From positions 1 through 52,530 of the IMG/VR virus record IMGVR_UViG_3300032325_000423: 52,530 nucleotides of DNA, one strand, 5' to 3'. A program made the translations under genes and the position numbers. Below are positions 33,819 to 43,573 of this stretch, piece after piece (positions within the stretch are counted from its first letter, which is position 1; each line of letters opens with the position of its first letter). The notes beneath the pieces were generated by a model that saw only the letters and a list, made by a program, of their open reading frames with translations, had not been told where the DNA came from and searched no databases. This stretch comes from a virus.

Positions 33819-34800
33819 AACTGCTATTATAACAGGAATAACTGGACAAGACGGTTCTTATCTGGCGGAGCTTCTCTTAAAAAAAGACTACAGAGTTATA
33901 GGATTATATAGACGTAGCAGTACAAATAGTTTCTCCAGAATTAATAGCGGGGTCTTGTCAGATACTAATTTAGTTTTGGAAGAGTTTGATTTGACTGATC
34001 CTAGTGATTGCTCTGCTATAATAGAAACATATCAGCCAGATGAGGTATATAATTTAGCGGCTCAAAGCCACGTTGCAACAAGCTTTAAGCAACCTACAAC
34101 AACAGTTGAAATAGATACCATAGGCGTTTTGAATTTATTAGAAGCTATAAGGGCACGTTGTCCGAAGAGTCGTTTTTATCAGGCTAGTACCAGTGAGATG
34201 TTTGGTTCCAATTATATAGAGGATACGGACCTAGGAAAATATCAAAACGAAGAAACGCCATTTGTTCCACAAAGTCCATATGCTATAGCAAAACTTGCAT
34301 CACACCATATGGTTAGAATCTATCGAGATGCATATAAATTATATGCTTGCTCTGGTATATTATTCAATCATGAAAGTCCAAGAAGAGGCGAAAATTTTGT
34401 TACTCGTAAAATTACTAAATACATTGGAGAACTAGTTAATCAACAAATAGATGGAAATAAACACAAACTAAGACTAGGTAATTTGGATGCTACTAGAGAC
34501 TGGGGACATGCGAGAGATTATGTATACGGGATGTATCTAATGTTACAACAAAATTCTCCAAAGGATTATGTATTAGCTACTGGAGAATCTCATACTGTCA
34601 GAGAGTTTTTAGAAATAGCATTTAAGCATGTTAACTTAAACTATCAAGATTATGTTGTTGTAGATCCAGAATTTTATAGACCTTGCGAGGTTCCTTATTT
34701 AAGAGGAGATGCTTCTTTAGCTAAAAAAGAATTGGGCTGGATTAATAGAGTTTCTTTTGAAGAATTAGTATCAGAAATGGTACAGCAAGATGTAAGGTAG
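33811..34800 (+). CDS. gmd: GDP-mannose 4,6-dehydratase, 329 aa
   Basis: Converts GDP-mannose to GDP-4-keto-6-deoxymannose. TGITGQDGSYLAE (residues 8-20) is the NADP loop, QASTSEMFG (124-132) carries catalytic T127/E129, and Y157-x3-K161 (YAIAK) completes the site; SPRRGENFVTRKI is the family hallmark. Full length. Overlaps the previous gene end. Its partner Fcl lies on the opposite strand 4 kb away. Confidence 0.95.
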   Translation: MNKTAIITGITGQDGSYLAELLLKKDYRVIGLYRRSSTNSFSRINSGVLSDTNLVLEEFDLTDPSDCSAIIETYQPDEVYNLAAQSHVATSFKQPTTTVEIDTIGVLNLLEAIRARCPKSRFYQASTSEMFGSNYIEDTDLGKYQNEETPFVPQSPYAIAKLASHHMVRIYRDAYKLYACSGILFNHESPRRGENFVTRKITKYIGELVNQQIDGNKHKLRLGNLDATRDWGHARDYVYGMYLMLQQNSPKDYVLATGESHTVREFLEIAFKHVNLNYQDYVVVDPEFYRPCEVPYLRGDASLAKKELGWINRVSFEELVSEMVQQDVR

Positions 34801-34805
34801 TAGCT

Positions 34806-35072
34806 ATGAAAAGAAATTTTAAAGATCCACAATACAAGGAATGGAGAAAGAAGGTGTACTCCAGAGACAAACATAAATGTCGTTGGCCTAATTGTGGAGT
34901 TAACAAGAAATTGAATGCTCATCATATAAAAACTTGGGCTGGGTTTCCAGGACTTAGATTTGAGGTCTCTAATGGAATAACACTATGTAAGCATCATCAT
35001 GACATGATAAAAGGCATGGAGGAAATATACGCAGCAGTATTACTCAAATTAGCGAGTAGCAATGATGAATAA
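34806..35072 (+). CDS. HNH endonuclease, 88 aa
   Basis: CRWPNC and CKHHHD pairs with LNAHHIKTW form a compact HNH site with one zinc. Short HNH proteins next to the large terminase are common in phages and can help DNA packaging, though homing is an alternative. Five bases after gmd and overlapping the next gene. Confidence 0.85.
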   Translation: MKRNFKDPQYKEWRKKVYSRDKHKCRWPNCGVNKKLNAHHIKTWAGFPGLRFEVSNGITLCKHHHDMIKGMEEIYAAVLLKLASSNDE

Positions 35073-35550
35073 TAAATACAAATACGATAATTTTACAATA
35101 ATAGTAGATACTAGAGAACAACATCCCTGGATGTTTGAAAATTACACTATTGCTAATAGAAAATTAGACACAGGAGACTATAGTGTAGAAGGATTAGAGG
35201 ATATCTTGTGCATAGAGCGCAAACAAAGTATAGGCGAATTTGCTAATAACATCACAGAACCAAGATTTAAAGATGTTATAGAAAGAATGAGCAAATACAA
35301 ATATTCATTTCTTCTATTAGAATTTGATCTAGAAAATGTACTATCGTATCCTGTGGGATCAGACGTACCAAAGAGAATGTGGGATAAGATTAAAATTAGT
35401 CCAGCTTTTATACTTAAACATATTATTGAGTTACAAGTTTATCATAATATTAAAATTTTATTTTGCGGTAACTATTCTAATGCTAATTATATAGCAACAT
35501 CTATTATGAGAAAGATAGACTATATTGAACACAAACATAATCAAGAATAA
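35062..35550 (+). CDS. ERCC4-domain nuclease, 162 aa
   Basis: IIVDTREQHPW (D16), LDTGDYS and CIERKQS (E52-R53-K54) are the V-D-TRE, GDY and ERKxxxD motifs of the ERCC4/XPF nuclease family, cutting branched DNA. A single catalytic domain without HhH. Might resolve structures ahead of packaging (inference). Confidence 0.85.
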   Translation: MMNNKYKYDNFTIIVDTREQHPWMFENYTIANRKLDTGDYSVEGLEDILCIERKQSIGEFANNITEPRFKDVIERMSKYKYSFLLLEFDLENVLSYPVGSDVPKRMWDKIKISPAFILKHIIELQVYHNIKILFCGNYSNANYIATSIMRKIDYIEHKHNQE

Positions 35551-37567
35551 TTTCGATGATGCTTGGCTAGGACTAGGAGATCTAAGTCAGCTAGTTTTAT
35601 CAGATAATCCAATGATTCACAGAAGTGAATCTAACATAGAAAATCCAGATCTACATCTAGCGAGACTTCTAAGAGATCCCAAGTATTTAGGAACAACCTG
35701 TAAATTCCTTCTTAATATAGAACTTCATCCTTTACAGATAGCAACACTTCAGGAAATGTGGATAAGATCTTTTCCGATGCTCATAGCTAGTCGAGGTTTC
35801 AGTAAGAGCTTCACACTAGCTTTGTATTCTATACTAAAGTGCTCCTTTATTCCTGGTACAAAAATTGTTATTGTAGGATCAGGCTTTCGTCAAAGTAAGC
35901 TAGTCTTTGAATACATGGAAACAATGTGGAGAAATAGTCCGATACTAAGAAGTATATTCAATAGTAATGACGACGGACCAAGAAGAGACGTTGACAGATG
36001 TACGATGAGGCTTGGAGATAGTTGGACAATAGCAATCCCTATGGGTGATGGTAGCAAGATTAGAGGTTTAAGAGCACATATTATTATTGCTGACGAATTT
36101 GCTTCAATTAGTCCAGACATATACGAAACGGTTGTATCTGGTTTCGCAGCAGTTAGTGCTAGTCCCATACAGAACGTTAAAGAACAAGCTAAAAGACAGG
36201 CTATGATTGATGCAGGAGTATGGAACGAAGAATTAGATACTCTTACTAAGAAAATGGGAAATCAAGCAATAATATCCGGAACCGCAGATTATGATTTTAA
36301 GCACTTTGCCGCTTATTGGAAAAGATATAAAACTATTATAGAGAGTAAGGGGGATCCTAATAAACTTAGAGATATCTTCAAAGAGGGAGTTCCAGAAAAT
36401 TTTAACTGGAAAGATTATAGTATCATTAGAATCCCTTACGAACTAATTCCCAAAGGATTCATGGACGACAAACAGGTTACCAGAGCTAGGGCGACTATCC
36501 ATAGCGGAATATATAATATGGAATATGCTGCTTGTTTTGTTAAGGATAGCGAAGGGTTCTTTCGCAGAACTCTCATCGAAAGCTGTGTAGCATCTGATAA
36601 AAATAATATCATTCTACCTAGTAGTCCCAAGCCTATAATTTATGACGCTAAGATAAGAGGAGATGAAAAACATAAATACATATACGGAGTAGACCCCGCG
36701 TCAGAACAAGATAATTTCAGTATTGTTATAATAGAGTTACATCCGGATCATAATAGAATCGTTTATACATGGACTACTAATCGTAGTAATTTTAAAGACA
36801 GACAAAAAACTGGTCTTACAGATGAATATGATTTTTACGGATTTTGTGCAAGAAAGATTCGTAATCTTATGAAATACTTTCCTTGTGAGAAAATCGGAAT
36901 GGATGCTCAGGGAGGAGGCATAGCCATTGAAGAAGCTTTACATGATCCGTCTAATACTAAAGAAGACGAAGTATTAATTTGGCCAAAGATAGACCTAGAA
37001 AAGAGTAAAGATACAGATAACCAACCAGGACTTCATATTCTAGAAATGATTCAGTTCGCAAAAGCAGAATGGACCAGTCAAGCTAATCACGGCCTTAGAA
37101 AAGACCTAGAAGATAAAATCTTATTATTTCCCAATTTTGATAATTTAACGCTAGGACTAGCAATGGAAGCAGAAGGTAAGTCGATTGTTGAAAGTGAGCT
37201 TAATCCTCTATATGATAGTTTATCAGAATGTATTTTGGAAATAGAAGAATTAAAGAGCGAATTGACCACTATTGTAATGACACAGACCAGTCAAGGACCA
37301 AATGCGCGAGATAGATGGGATACTCCAGAAGTTAAGTTGTCTGGAGGAAGAAAGGGCAGACTCAGGAAAGATAGATATAGCGCATTAGTAATAGCTAACA
37401 TGTTGGCAAGACAAATGTCTAGAATGTTAGACACTTCCGTTACATATGATGCTATTGGAGGAGACACAAGATCTATCAATCAAGACAATAAGGGACAAAT
37501 GTATAAAGGACCAGAATGGTTCACCTCTAGTGTTAATGATGATTTTTATAGGGGAATTTATAGATAA
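35525..37567 (+). CDS. terL: terminase large subunit, 680 aa
   Basis: ATPase and nuclease that packages DNA. IASRGFSKSF (residues 88-96) is a deviant Walker A, IIIADE (186-191) Walker B, ISGTADYD the coupling motif. The nuclease domain has D390 (YGVDPASEQ) and D460 (GMDAQGGG). TTG start at 35525 with no clear ribosome site; the next ATG (M30) would cost only the N-terminal arm. Long for a terminase but within range. Confidence 0.9.
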   Translation: MNTNIIKNNFDDAWLGLGDLSQLVLSDNPMIHRSESNIENPDLHLARLLRDPKYLGTTCKFLLNIELHPLQIATLQEMWIRSFPMLIASRGFSKSFTLALYSILKCSFIPGTKIVIVGSGFRQSKLVFEYMETMWRNSPILRSIFNSNDDGPRRDVDRCTMRLGDSWTIAIPMGDGSKIRGLRAHIIIADEFASISPDIYETVVSGFAAVSASPIQNVKEQAKRQAMIDAGVWNEELDTLTKKMGNQAIISGTADYDFKHFAAYWKRYKTIIESKGDPNKLRDIFKEGVPENFNWKDYSIIRIPYELIPKGFMDDKQVTRARATIHSGIYNMEYAACFVKDSEGFFRRTLIESCVASDKNNIILPSSPKPIIYDAKIRGDEKHKYIYGVDPASEQDNFSIVIIELHPDHNRIVYTWTTNRSNFKDRQKTGLTDEYDFYGFCARKIRNLMKYFPCEKIGMDAQGGGIAIEEALHDPSNTKEDEVLIWPKIDLEKSKDTDNQPGLHILEMIQFAKAEWTSQANHGLRKDLEDKILLFPNFDNLTLGLAMEAEGKSIVESELNPLYDSLSECILEIEELKSELTTIVMTQTSQGPNARDRWDTPEVKLSGGRKGRLRKDRYSALVIANMLARQMSRMLDTSVTYDAIGGDTRSINQDNKGQMYKGPEWFTSSVNDDFYRGIYR

Positions 37568-37573
37568 AAAGTG

Positions 37574-37581
37574 TATAAATA
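37574..37581 (+). promoter_or_regulatory. possible T4-type late promoter
   Basis: TATAAATA, the T4 late consensus, 49 bases before the portal gene. Single occurrence seen, so chance is not excluded; suggestive with the sigma-like protein. Confidence 0.35.
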
Positions 37582-37629
37582 AAAGTATTCATATTGTAAT
37601 AGCATCACATTTAAAATAAAAATATAATT

Positions 37630-39831
37630 ATGGCCAAATCTAGAAAAAATCAAGATCAAGACCCAATTAAAAACGCAGCCCCTATATTAGCAGAAGAGGC
37701 CTATATTTTTTGGGGAGACAGCCCAGAGTCCATGAAGAACGCACAAGCAGAATCGGCCAAATCTTTAGATGAATTTACAGGCGTTCAGAGATCAGAAGCT
37801 AGTCGTAGATATGGTTTTAACTATAGCAATCTAGACACCAACATTTCAGGCAGACCAGGACTAACTCGTAGTGATTATGACTATTTCAGACCAGACGAAG
37901 CAGTACCAAAAAGAATAAAAATTATTCTTCGTAGAGCAGATGATATTTATCAGAGAGTAGGTTTGGTTAAAAATGTTATTGATCTTATGGGAGATTTTGC
38001 AGCTCAGGGAATTAGACTTGTTCATAAAAACAAAAGAATAGAACGATTCTATAGAAGATGGTTCCAAAAAGTAAACGGAAAAGATAGAAGTGAGAGATTT
38101 CTTAATAACTTATACAAGACCGGTAATATCGTTATAAATAGACAAACAGGAAAGTTAAGTTTAAAAGTAACAGATAAACTATATCAGTCGATGGGATCCG
38201 CTGATATGGACATCACAGATATAGATCAGTTCAAAGTTGAAAAAAGAGAAATTCCATGGAAATATACTTTTATTGATCCTGTATATGTTGAAGTAGCAGC
38301 TGGTCCACTAGCCTCATTTGTCACAGATAAAAGATACGAACTACAACTACCAGCATCTTTAAGAAAAATTATTAGCGCGCCTAAGTCAGAAGCAGAACGC
38401 ACCATCGTTGAAAGCCTACCAGCACAAATCCTAGAAGCCGCTAAAAACAAAAAAGCATATCCATTAGACCCAAATAAAACATTAGTATTTCACTACAAGA
38501 AAGATGACTGGCAAGCTTGGTCATATCCTATGATATATGCTATTATGGATGATATTACAGTTATAGAAAAACTAAAACTAGCAGACATGGCAGCTCTTGA
38601 CGGAGCTATCAGCAATATCAGAATATTTAAACTAGGAAGTCTAGAGCATAAAATAGCTCCTACTAGGGCAGCGGCAGCTAAACTTTCCAACATATTAGAA
38701 AGCAATGTCGGCGGCGGAACTATGGATATTGTTTGGGGTCCAGATATTGAACTTATAGAAAGTAACACGAATGTCCATCACTTTTTAGGAGAAGGTAAAT
38801 ATATTCCCCATCTTAACAGCGTATATGCTGGACTAGGCATTCCTCCTACTCTTACGGGAACATTTGGAGCAGCTGGAACCACTAATAACTTCATATCTCT
38901 AAAGACACTTACGCAAAGACTTCAATATGGCAGAGAAGTATTAGCTAGGTTCTGGGAAGAAGAAATAGCATTAGTTCAGAAGTCTATGGGCTTTAAGTAT
39001 CCAGCAAAAATAGAATTTGATAGAATGGATCTTAGTAGTGAGGATGCAGAAAAAGCACTACTAATACAACTAGCAGACAGAAATCTAATTAGTGATGAAC
39101 TACTTCAAACAAGATTTGGTTTTGATCCAGATATGGAAAAGAGTAGACTTAATAGAGAACACAGAGAAAGAAAGTCTGAAAGAATGGTTGGGAAATCTGG
39201 CCCATGGTTTGATCCTCAGTTTGAAAACTCTCTTAAAAAGATATCTTTGCAACTAGGTATCGCTACGCCCAGCCAAGTGGGATTGAATTTAGGAAAAAAG
39301 AAGAGCGGAGAAAAAACTGCCATAGAGATGAAACAACTTTCGTCACCAACGAAGTTGGCAAATGATTTGCAGCAATCTTTGCCAAAAGAATCCGGAGAAG
39401 GAAGACCCAAATTATCCAAGGACAAAACAAAACGAAAAGAAAAGACTTTTTCGCCACAGACAGGAGCGAACATAGCTCTATGGGCAGCATCAGCTCAAGA
39501 AGATATTAGCAATCATATCAATCCGATCTTTTTGAAGTTCGCCAAAAAAGATAATTTACGACAGCTTACTGCATCAGAATATACAGAATTAGAGACACTA
39601 AAAACCAAACTACTATTTAGCGTCAAGCCATATGATAGTATTAATGAGAATAGTCTTGAAAGTAATCTAGCATCTTTAAATAGTCCACAAATAAATAAAG
39701 CATTGGGAACATATAAAATATGGCTAAAAGAAATAGAATCTAAAATTGACTCACCAATATCTACAGAACAAATTAAGCAAGCTAAGTCATATTTCTATTC
39801 GCTGGTGTATTCATCCTCAGACACTCTCTAA
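37630..39831 (+). CDS. portal protein, 733 aa
   Basis: Position directly after the terminase, length and the segment YQRVGLVKNVIDLMGDFAAQ identify a portal, the dodecameric channel at the head vertex. FVDP-type stem region (YTFIDPVYVEVAAG) and an ALIGNED clip with GLGIPPTLTGTFGAAG (residues ~410-425) follow. The C-terminal third is charged and low in complexity, longer than usual. Confidence 0.8.
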   Translation: MAKSRKNQDQDPIKNAAPILAEEAYIFWGDSPESMKNAQAESAKSLDEFTGVQRSEASRRYGFNYSNLDTNISGRPGLTRSDYDYFRPDEAVPKRIKIILRRADDIYQRVGLVKNVIDLMGDFAAQGIRLVHKNKRIERFYRRWFQKVNGKDRSERFLNNLYKTGNIVINRQTGKLSLKVTDKLYQSMGSADMDITDIDQFKVEKREIPWKYTFIDPVYVEVAAGPLASFVTDKRYELQLPASLRKIISAPKSEAERTIVESLPAQILEAAKNKKAYPLDPNKTLVFHYKKDDWQAWSYPMIYAIMDDITVIEKLKLADMAALDGAISNIRIFKLGSLEHKIAPTRAAAAKLSNILESNVGGGTMDIVWGPDIELIESNTNVHHFLGEGKYIPHLNSVYAGLGIPPTLTGTFGAAGTTNNFISLKTLTQRLQYGREVLARFWEEEIALVQKSMGFKYPAKIEFDRMDLSSEDAEKALLIQLADRNLISDELLQTRFGFDPDMEKSRLNREHRERKSERMVGKSGPWFDPQFENSLKKISLQLGIATPSQVGLNLGKKKSGEKTAIEMKQLSSPTKLANDLQQSLPKESGEGRPKLSKDKTKRKEKTFSPQTGANIALWAASAQEDISNHINPIFLKFAKKDNLRQLTASEYTELETLKTKLLFSVKPYDSINENSLESNLASLNSPQINKALGTYKIWLKEIESKIDSPISTEQIKQAKSYFYSLVYSSSDTL

Positions 39832-39846
39832 AATTGGAGATTATTT

Positions 39847-41403
39847 ATGCATATATATCAGGCAGAAAAAGACGACAATCTAGAGCATCAGCTTTCATCA
39901 CAGGCTTGCGTTACATACTCCTCTATAGCATTCCCATATATTAACACAAACGAACTCAAGCTAGACAGAACAAAACTCTCACAGTCTTTTGCATCACTAA
40001 ATGATAATGATCTATATTATGTACAGTCTATTTTAGTTAGTTCTAATTGGAATAAGAATGACGATATATTCGACAAGGGAGAGATATGGTTAGCTCGCAG
40101 AACTCCAGAAGACAAGCCAACAAATCTAGAGCATAACGAAAATTTAATTATCGGACATATCACATCTAACTGGCCAATTACTGAAGATGGAAATTTAATA
40201 CCAGATGATACAAGTATAGAGAACCTTCCAGAAAAATATCATATATTAACTGGTTCTGTAATTTATAGAGCGTATTCTTCAGAAGATCTTAGAAATAGAA
40301 CAGAAAAATTAATAGCAGAAATACAAAATGGTACTAAGTACGTTAGTATGGAATGTCTATTTAAGGGTTTTGACTATGGACTAATTAATAGCGATACTAA
40401 CGAATACAAAGTATTATCTAGAAATGAAGAAACAGCATACTTAACAAAATTTTTAAGAGCATACGGAGGCTCTGGTATGCATGGCAATTTTAAAATTGGT
40501 AGAGTTTTAAGGAATATAACTTTTTCTGGTAAAGGCTTCGTAGACAGACCAGCCAATCCTGAAAGTATTATATTCAATATAGACTTGTTTTCAGAAAAAA
40601 ATAGCGATTTTGTAAAAAGTGGTGTATCTAACAATCAGTCCAATATTATAATGGAGAATGAACCTATGTCTGCAAACACTCAAGCAGCTGAAAATACAAC
40701 AGAAAACACTGAAATTATGGTAGCTCAAGAAGTAGAGTTAGCTTCTGCACTTAAAACAAAGGAAGAAGAAATGAAAGAAATGAAAAAAATGAAAGAAGAG
40801 AGTGATAAGAGCAAGGCTGAATCTGATCTTGTTGTAGCCGAACTTAATAAGTCTTTAGAAGAGACAAAACAAGCACTAGTAGCTAGAGAAGAAGAAATCA
40901 ATACTCTTAGAACAGAGATTGAAAGTATTGAAGCTACTATGAAGAAAGATAAAGAAGATCAAGAAGAAGCACTAAAGAAAACAAAATCAGAACTAGAGTC
41001 TGCTAACGAGACATTAGCTGCATATAAGTCCCAAGAAGCCGAAATGATGAAGAAAGAAAAGAAGATGAAGAGGCAGGCCGGTCTTATTGAAAGTGGCGTT
41101 GATTCTGAGACAGCAGCCAGTATCGTTGACAGGTTTGAGTCTGTTGATGACGAGTCTTTTGAAGCTATGACAACACTATTTGCTGGCAAGATGCCACCTT
41201 GGTTAGAGAAAATCAAAAAGAAAGAAGACAAAAAGGCTGAGTCAACAGATAACACATCAGAAGAACTTCTAGAAGAAGTTGAGACTGAAGCTGATGTGAA
41301 TTTAGGCGTTGGTAACGATTCAGAAGAAGTTGATGCTACAGAAAATACACGAGCAGCTTTAGTTGATTATATTTCGAACAGATTAAGTAAAAGTCACAAA
41401 TAA
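39847..41403 (+). CDS. prohead protease-scaffold fusion, 518 aa
   Basis: Residues 1-250 form a protease-like domain with H104 (IIGHITSN) and S167 (YVSMECLF) as likely catalytic residues and FSGKGFVDRPANPES near its end, as in head maturation proteases. Residues 290-440 are a long charged coiled coil (scaffold). An internal ATG at 40666 with GGAG upstream is in frame and could make a separate scaffold of about 245 residues. Directly upstream of the decoration and capsid genes. Confidence 0.7.
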   Translation: MHIYQAEKDDNLEHQLSSQACVTYSSIAFPYINTNELKLDRTKLSQSFASLNDNDLYYVQSILVSSNWNKNDDIFDKGEIWLARRTPEDKPTNLEHNENLIIGHITSNWPITEDGNLIPDDTSIENLPEKYHILTGSVIYRAYSSEDLRNRTEKLIAEIQNGTKYVSMECLFKGFDYGLINSDTNEYKVLSRNEETAYLTKFLRAYGGSGMHGNFKIGRVLRNITFSGKGFVDRPANPESIIFNIDLFSEKNSDFVKSGVSNNQSNIIMENEPMSANTQAAENTTENTEIMVAQEVELASALKTKEEEMKEMKKMKEESDKSKAESDLVVAELNKSLEETKQALVAREEEINTLRTEIESIEATMKKDKEDQEEALKKTKSELESANETLAAYKSQEAEMMKKEKKMKRQAGLIESGVDSETAASIVDRFESVDDESFEAMTTLFAGKMPPWLEKIKKKEDKKAESTDNTSEELLEEVETEADVNLGVGNDSEEVDATENTRAALVDYISNRLSKSHK

Positions 41404-41415
41404 GGGAGAATTAAC

Positions 41416-41874
41416 ATGGCTCTAAAACCAGATCGCGTTGAAAGTTACACAGATGTATCCTATTTCATGGATACTGTTGGAGAAAGAGGTGGTGTTGTTG
41501 TTCACCTAACTTCGGGAGCAGGCGCTTCTATGGATGATGGCAACGCTGTTGTTAGCTATCCAACGGGCGTCGTTTCAGGCACCAAGCCAGCTGGTCTTCT
41601 ACTAAATGATGTTGTAAATCTTGATCTTACAAGACAACACATCAACTGGTACCGAGACGAAGTTCAGGTTGGTGGTAAGGTAACACTATTACGCCAAGGT
41701 CAAGTTGTAACAAATATGCTAGCTTCTGGCCAAACACCAGCTGCTGGTACAGATGCTTACTACGATAATGCTGGAAAACTAACAACAGTAAGTACAAATA
41801 GTACCAAGGTTGGTCGTTTCCTTGGCAGTAAAGATTCCGATGGTTATGTCAAAGTAGATATCAATATCACCTAA
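41416..41874 (+). CDS. probable head decoration protein, 152 aa
   Basis: Small, Gly/Val/Thr-rich beta protein between scaffold and capsid genes with good AAGGGAG sites on both sides, the usual place for a decoration protein. The phrase PTGVVSGTKPAGLLLNDVV is consistent with DUF2190-type capsid stabilisers (recalled). Confidence 0.6.
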   Translation: MALKPDRVESYTDVSYFMDTVGERGGVVVHLTSGAGASMDDGNAVVSYPTGVVSGTKPAGLLLNDVVNLDLTRQHINWYRDEVQVGGKVTLLRQGQVVTNMLASGQTPAAGTDAYYDNAGKLTTVSTNSTKVGRFLGSKDSDGYVKVDINIT

Positions 41875-41888
41875 TAAGGGAGAAGAAA

Positions 41889-42899
41889 ATGTCAGCTAAA
41901 ACAGAAAGATTTCAACCCTCGCCTGAACTAACCGATCTTTTAGTTCGTTCCGGCTCGGCAAACAGAGAAGTAGCTCTACCAGCAAATCGTGAATTTGCTA
42001 AGGCTCTTGAGCTTCCATTGAGAAAAGGTCTTCTTAGTGGTGATATTCTAGACGGCATCTTCGAGCCAGTTCAACTTGCTCCAGGCGCTGCTCCAGAGTT
42101 CCCCCTAGACTTCCTATCTCCTGGAACTGAGAGAGACTTTGTAGCCTATACTATTCCTAATCACGGATATGTACCAGAGCGTCATGTCGAGAGTGATTAT
42201 GTCATGGTTCCAACCTATGACGTAGGATCCAGTATTGACTATCTACTAAAGTATGCTCGTGATGCTCGTTGGGACGTAGTTGGTCGTGCAATGGAAGTGC
42301 TCGAAGGCTCATTCGTTAAGAAGATGAATGATGACGGATGGCACACTCTATTGGCAGCTGGCGTTGATCGTAACATCGTTGTATTTGATAGCGATGCTGC
42401 CAACAACCAGTTCACCAAGCGTCTCGTCAGTCTCTTGAAGACCGTTATGCGTAGAAACGGTGGCGGTAATAGTGCTAGTAATAACCGTGGTGTTCTTACT
42501 GACCTTTATGTTTCCCCAGAAGCTATGGAAGATATCCGTAGTTGGGGCGTAGATCAAGTAGATGAAGTAACACGCAGAGAGATTTACACAGCTGCCGATG
42601 GCAGTCTAAATCGTATCTTCGGTGTTAACCTTCACGATCTTGATGAACTAGGTGTCGGTCAAGAATACCAGCTATTCTATAGTAATGTGCTCAGTGGCAC
42701 ACTACCATCTGGAGATAGCGAAGTTGTTGTTGGCCTAGACCTCAGCAAGAGAGACAGCTTCATTATGCCAGTTCGTGAGCAAGTTCAGATTTTCGAAGAC
42801 GAGACTCTACATCGTCAAAAGAGAGCTGGCTTCTACGGATGGGCAGAGATCGGCTATGCCGTTCTTGACAACCGCAGAGTTGTTCTAGGTTCTCTCTAA
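41889..42899 (+). CDS. major capsid protein, 336 aa
   Basis: Position after the decoration gene, high use of favoured codons and a strong terminator after it mark the main capsid gene. The chain has an N-terminal arm, YVPERHVESDYVMVPTYDVG, an A-domain stretch (LTDLYVSPEAMEDIRSWGVD) and ends FYGWAEIGYAVLDNRRVV, typical of HK97-fold coat proteins. AAGGGAG upstream. Confidence 0.82.
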   Translation: MSAKTERFQPSPELTDLLVRSGSANREVALPANREFAKALELPLRKGLLSGDILDGIFEPVQLAPGAAPEFPLDFLSPGTERDFVAYTIPNHGYVPERHVESDYVMVPTYDVGSSIDYLLKYARDARWDVVGRAMEVLEGSFVKKMNDDGWHTLLAAGVDRNIVVFDSDAANNQFTKRLVSLLKTVMRRNGGGNSASNNRGVLTDLYVSPEAMEDIRSWGVDQVDEVTRREIYTAADGSLNRIFGVNLHDLDELGVGQEYQLFYSNVLSGTLPSGDSEVVVGLDLSKRDSFIMPVREQVQIFEDETLHRQKRAGFYGWAEIGYAVLDNRRVVLGSL

Positions 42900-42929
42900 T
42901 TTTAGATTTTACAACTTGATTATTGCCTA

Positions 42930-42969
42930 AGAAGATAGGGCTGGGATAATATCCTGGCCCTTCTTTTTT
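42930..42969 (+). terminator. Rho-independent terminator after the capsid gene
   Basis: GAAG..GGGC..GGAT-AAT-ATCC..GCCC..TTC followed by TTTTTT. Confidence 0.85.
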
Positions 42970-43037
42970 CTAACTACCATCTTTTACCATAAGGTGTATT
43001 AAAGGCTAGACAGACTATCCTTATAAAGGGTCAAAAA

Positions 43038-43553
43038 ATGAGCTGGAAACAAGAAATTCCAATTATTGTACGAACTCTTATCAACGACCTATCTGAAACA
43101 CCGGCATATTCAGACGAGCGTATTCTACAGGTTATAGCGGTAGCGGCTAAATATGTTCAATTTGACGTTGTGCTTGACCACACATACAGTGTAGACGTAG
43201 GAAATCCCAATATTACTCCTGATCCAACATCAGATCGGGACGAGATTTTTATTAGTTTGGTATCTCTCAAAGCAGCATGTATAGTGGATCAAAGTACCTT
43301 TAGAACTAAAGCCGCAATGGAAGGCATTAGAGCATCTCTTGGACCAGCCAGCTTAAGCGTTGCTGGACAAAGCGCAGCATGGAGAACTATTTTAGAGAAA
43401 GGACCATGCGCTCTGTATGATGAGCTAACCAGTCATTGGGATGTTAAGGACGCTAGCGCTGTTCGTGCTGTTCTTAGTCCTTTCGTTAGTAATAGGTTTG
43501 ATCCTAGAATGATTAGAGAAAGTAATTATAGAGACAGAGATTTTTATTCGTAA
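43038..43553 (+). CDS. head-tail adaptor / neck protein, 171 aa
   Basis: All-helical protein with YSDERILQVIAVAAKYVQFD and a C-terminal HWDVKD, in the position of the head-completion adaptor (gp6/gp15-like). It should sit under the portal. Leader contains AAAGGGT. Confidence 0.6.
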   Translation: MSWKQEIPIIVRTLINDLSETPAYSDERILQVIAVAAKYVQFDVVLDHTYSVDVGNPNITPDPTSDRDEIFISLVSLKAACIVDQSTFRTKAAMEGIRASLGPASLSVAGQSAAWRTILEKGPCALYDELTSHWDVKDASAVRAVLSPFVSNRFDPRMIRESNYRDRDFYS

Positions 43554-43573
43554 TTTATTTATAGGGATATAAT

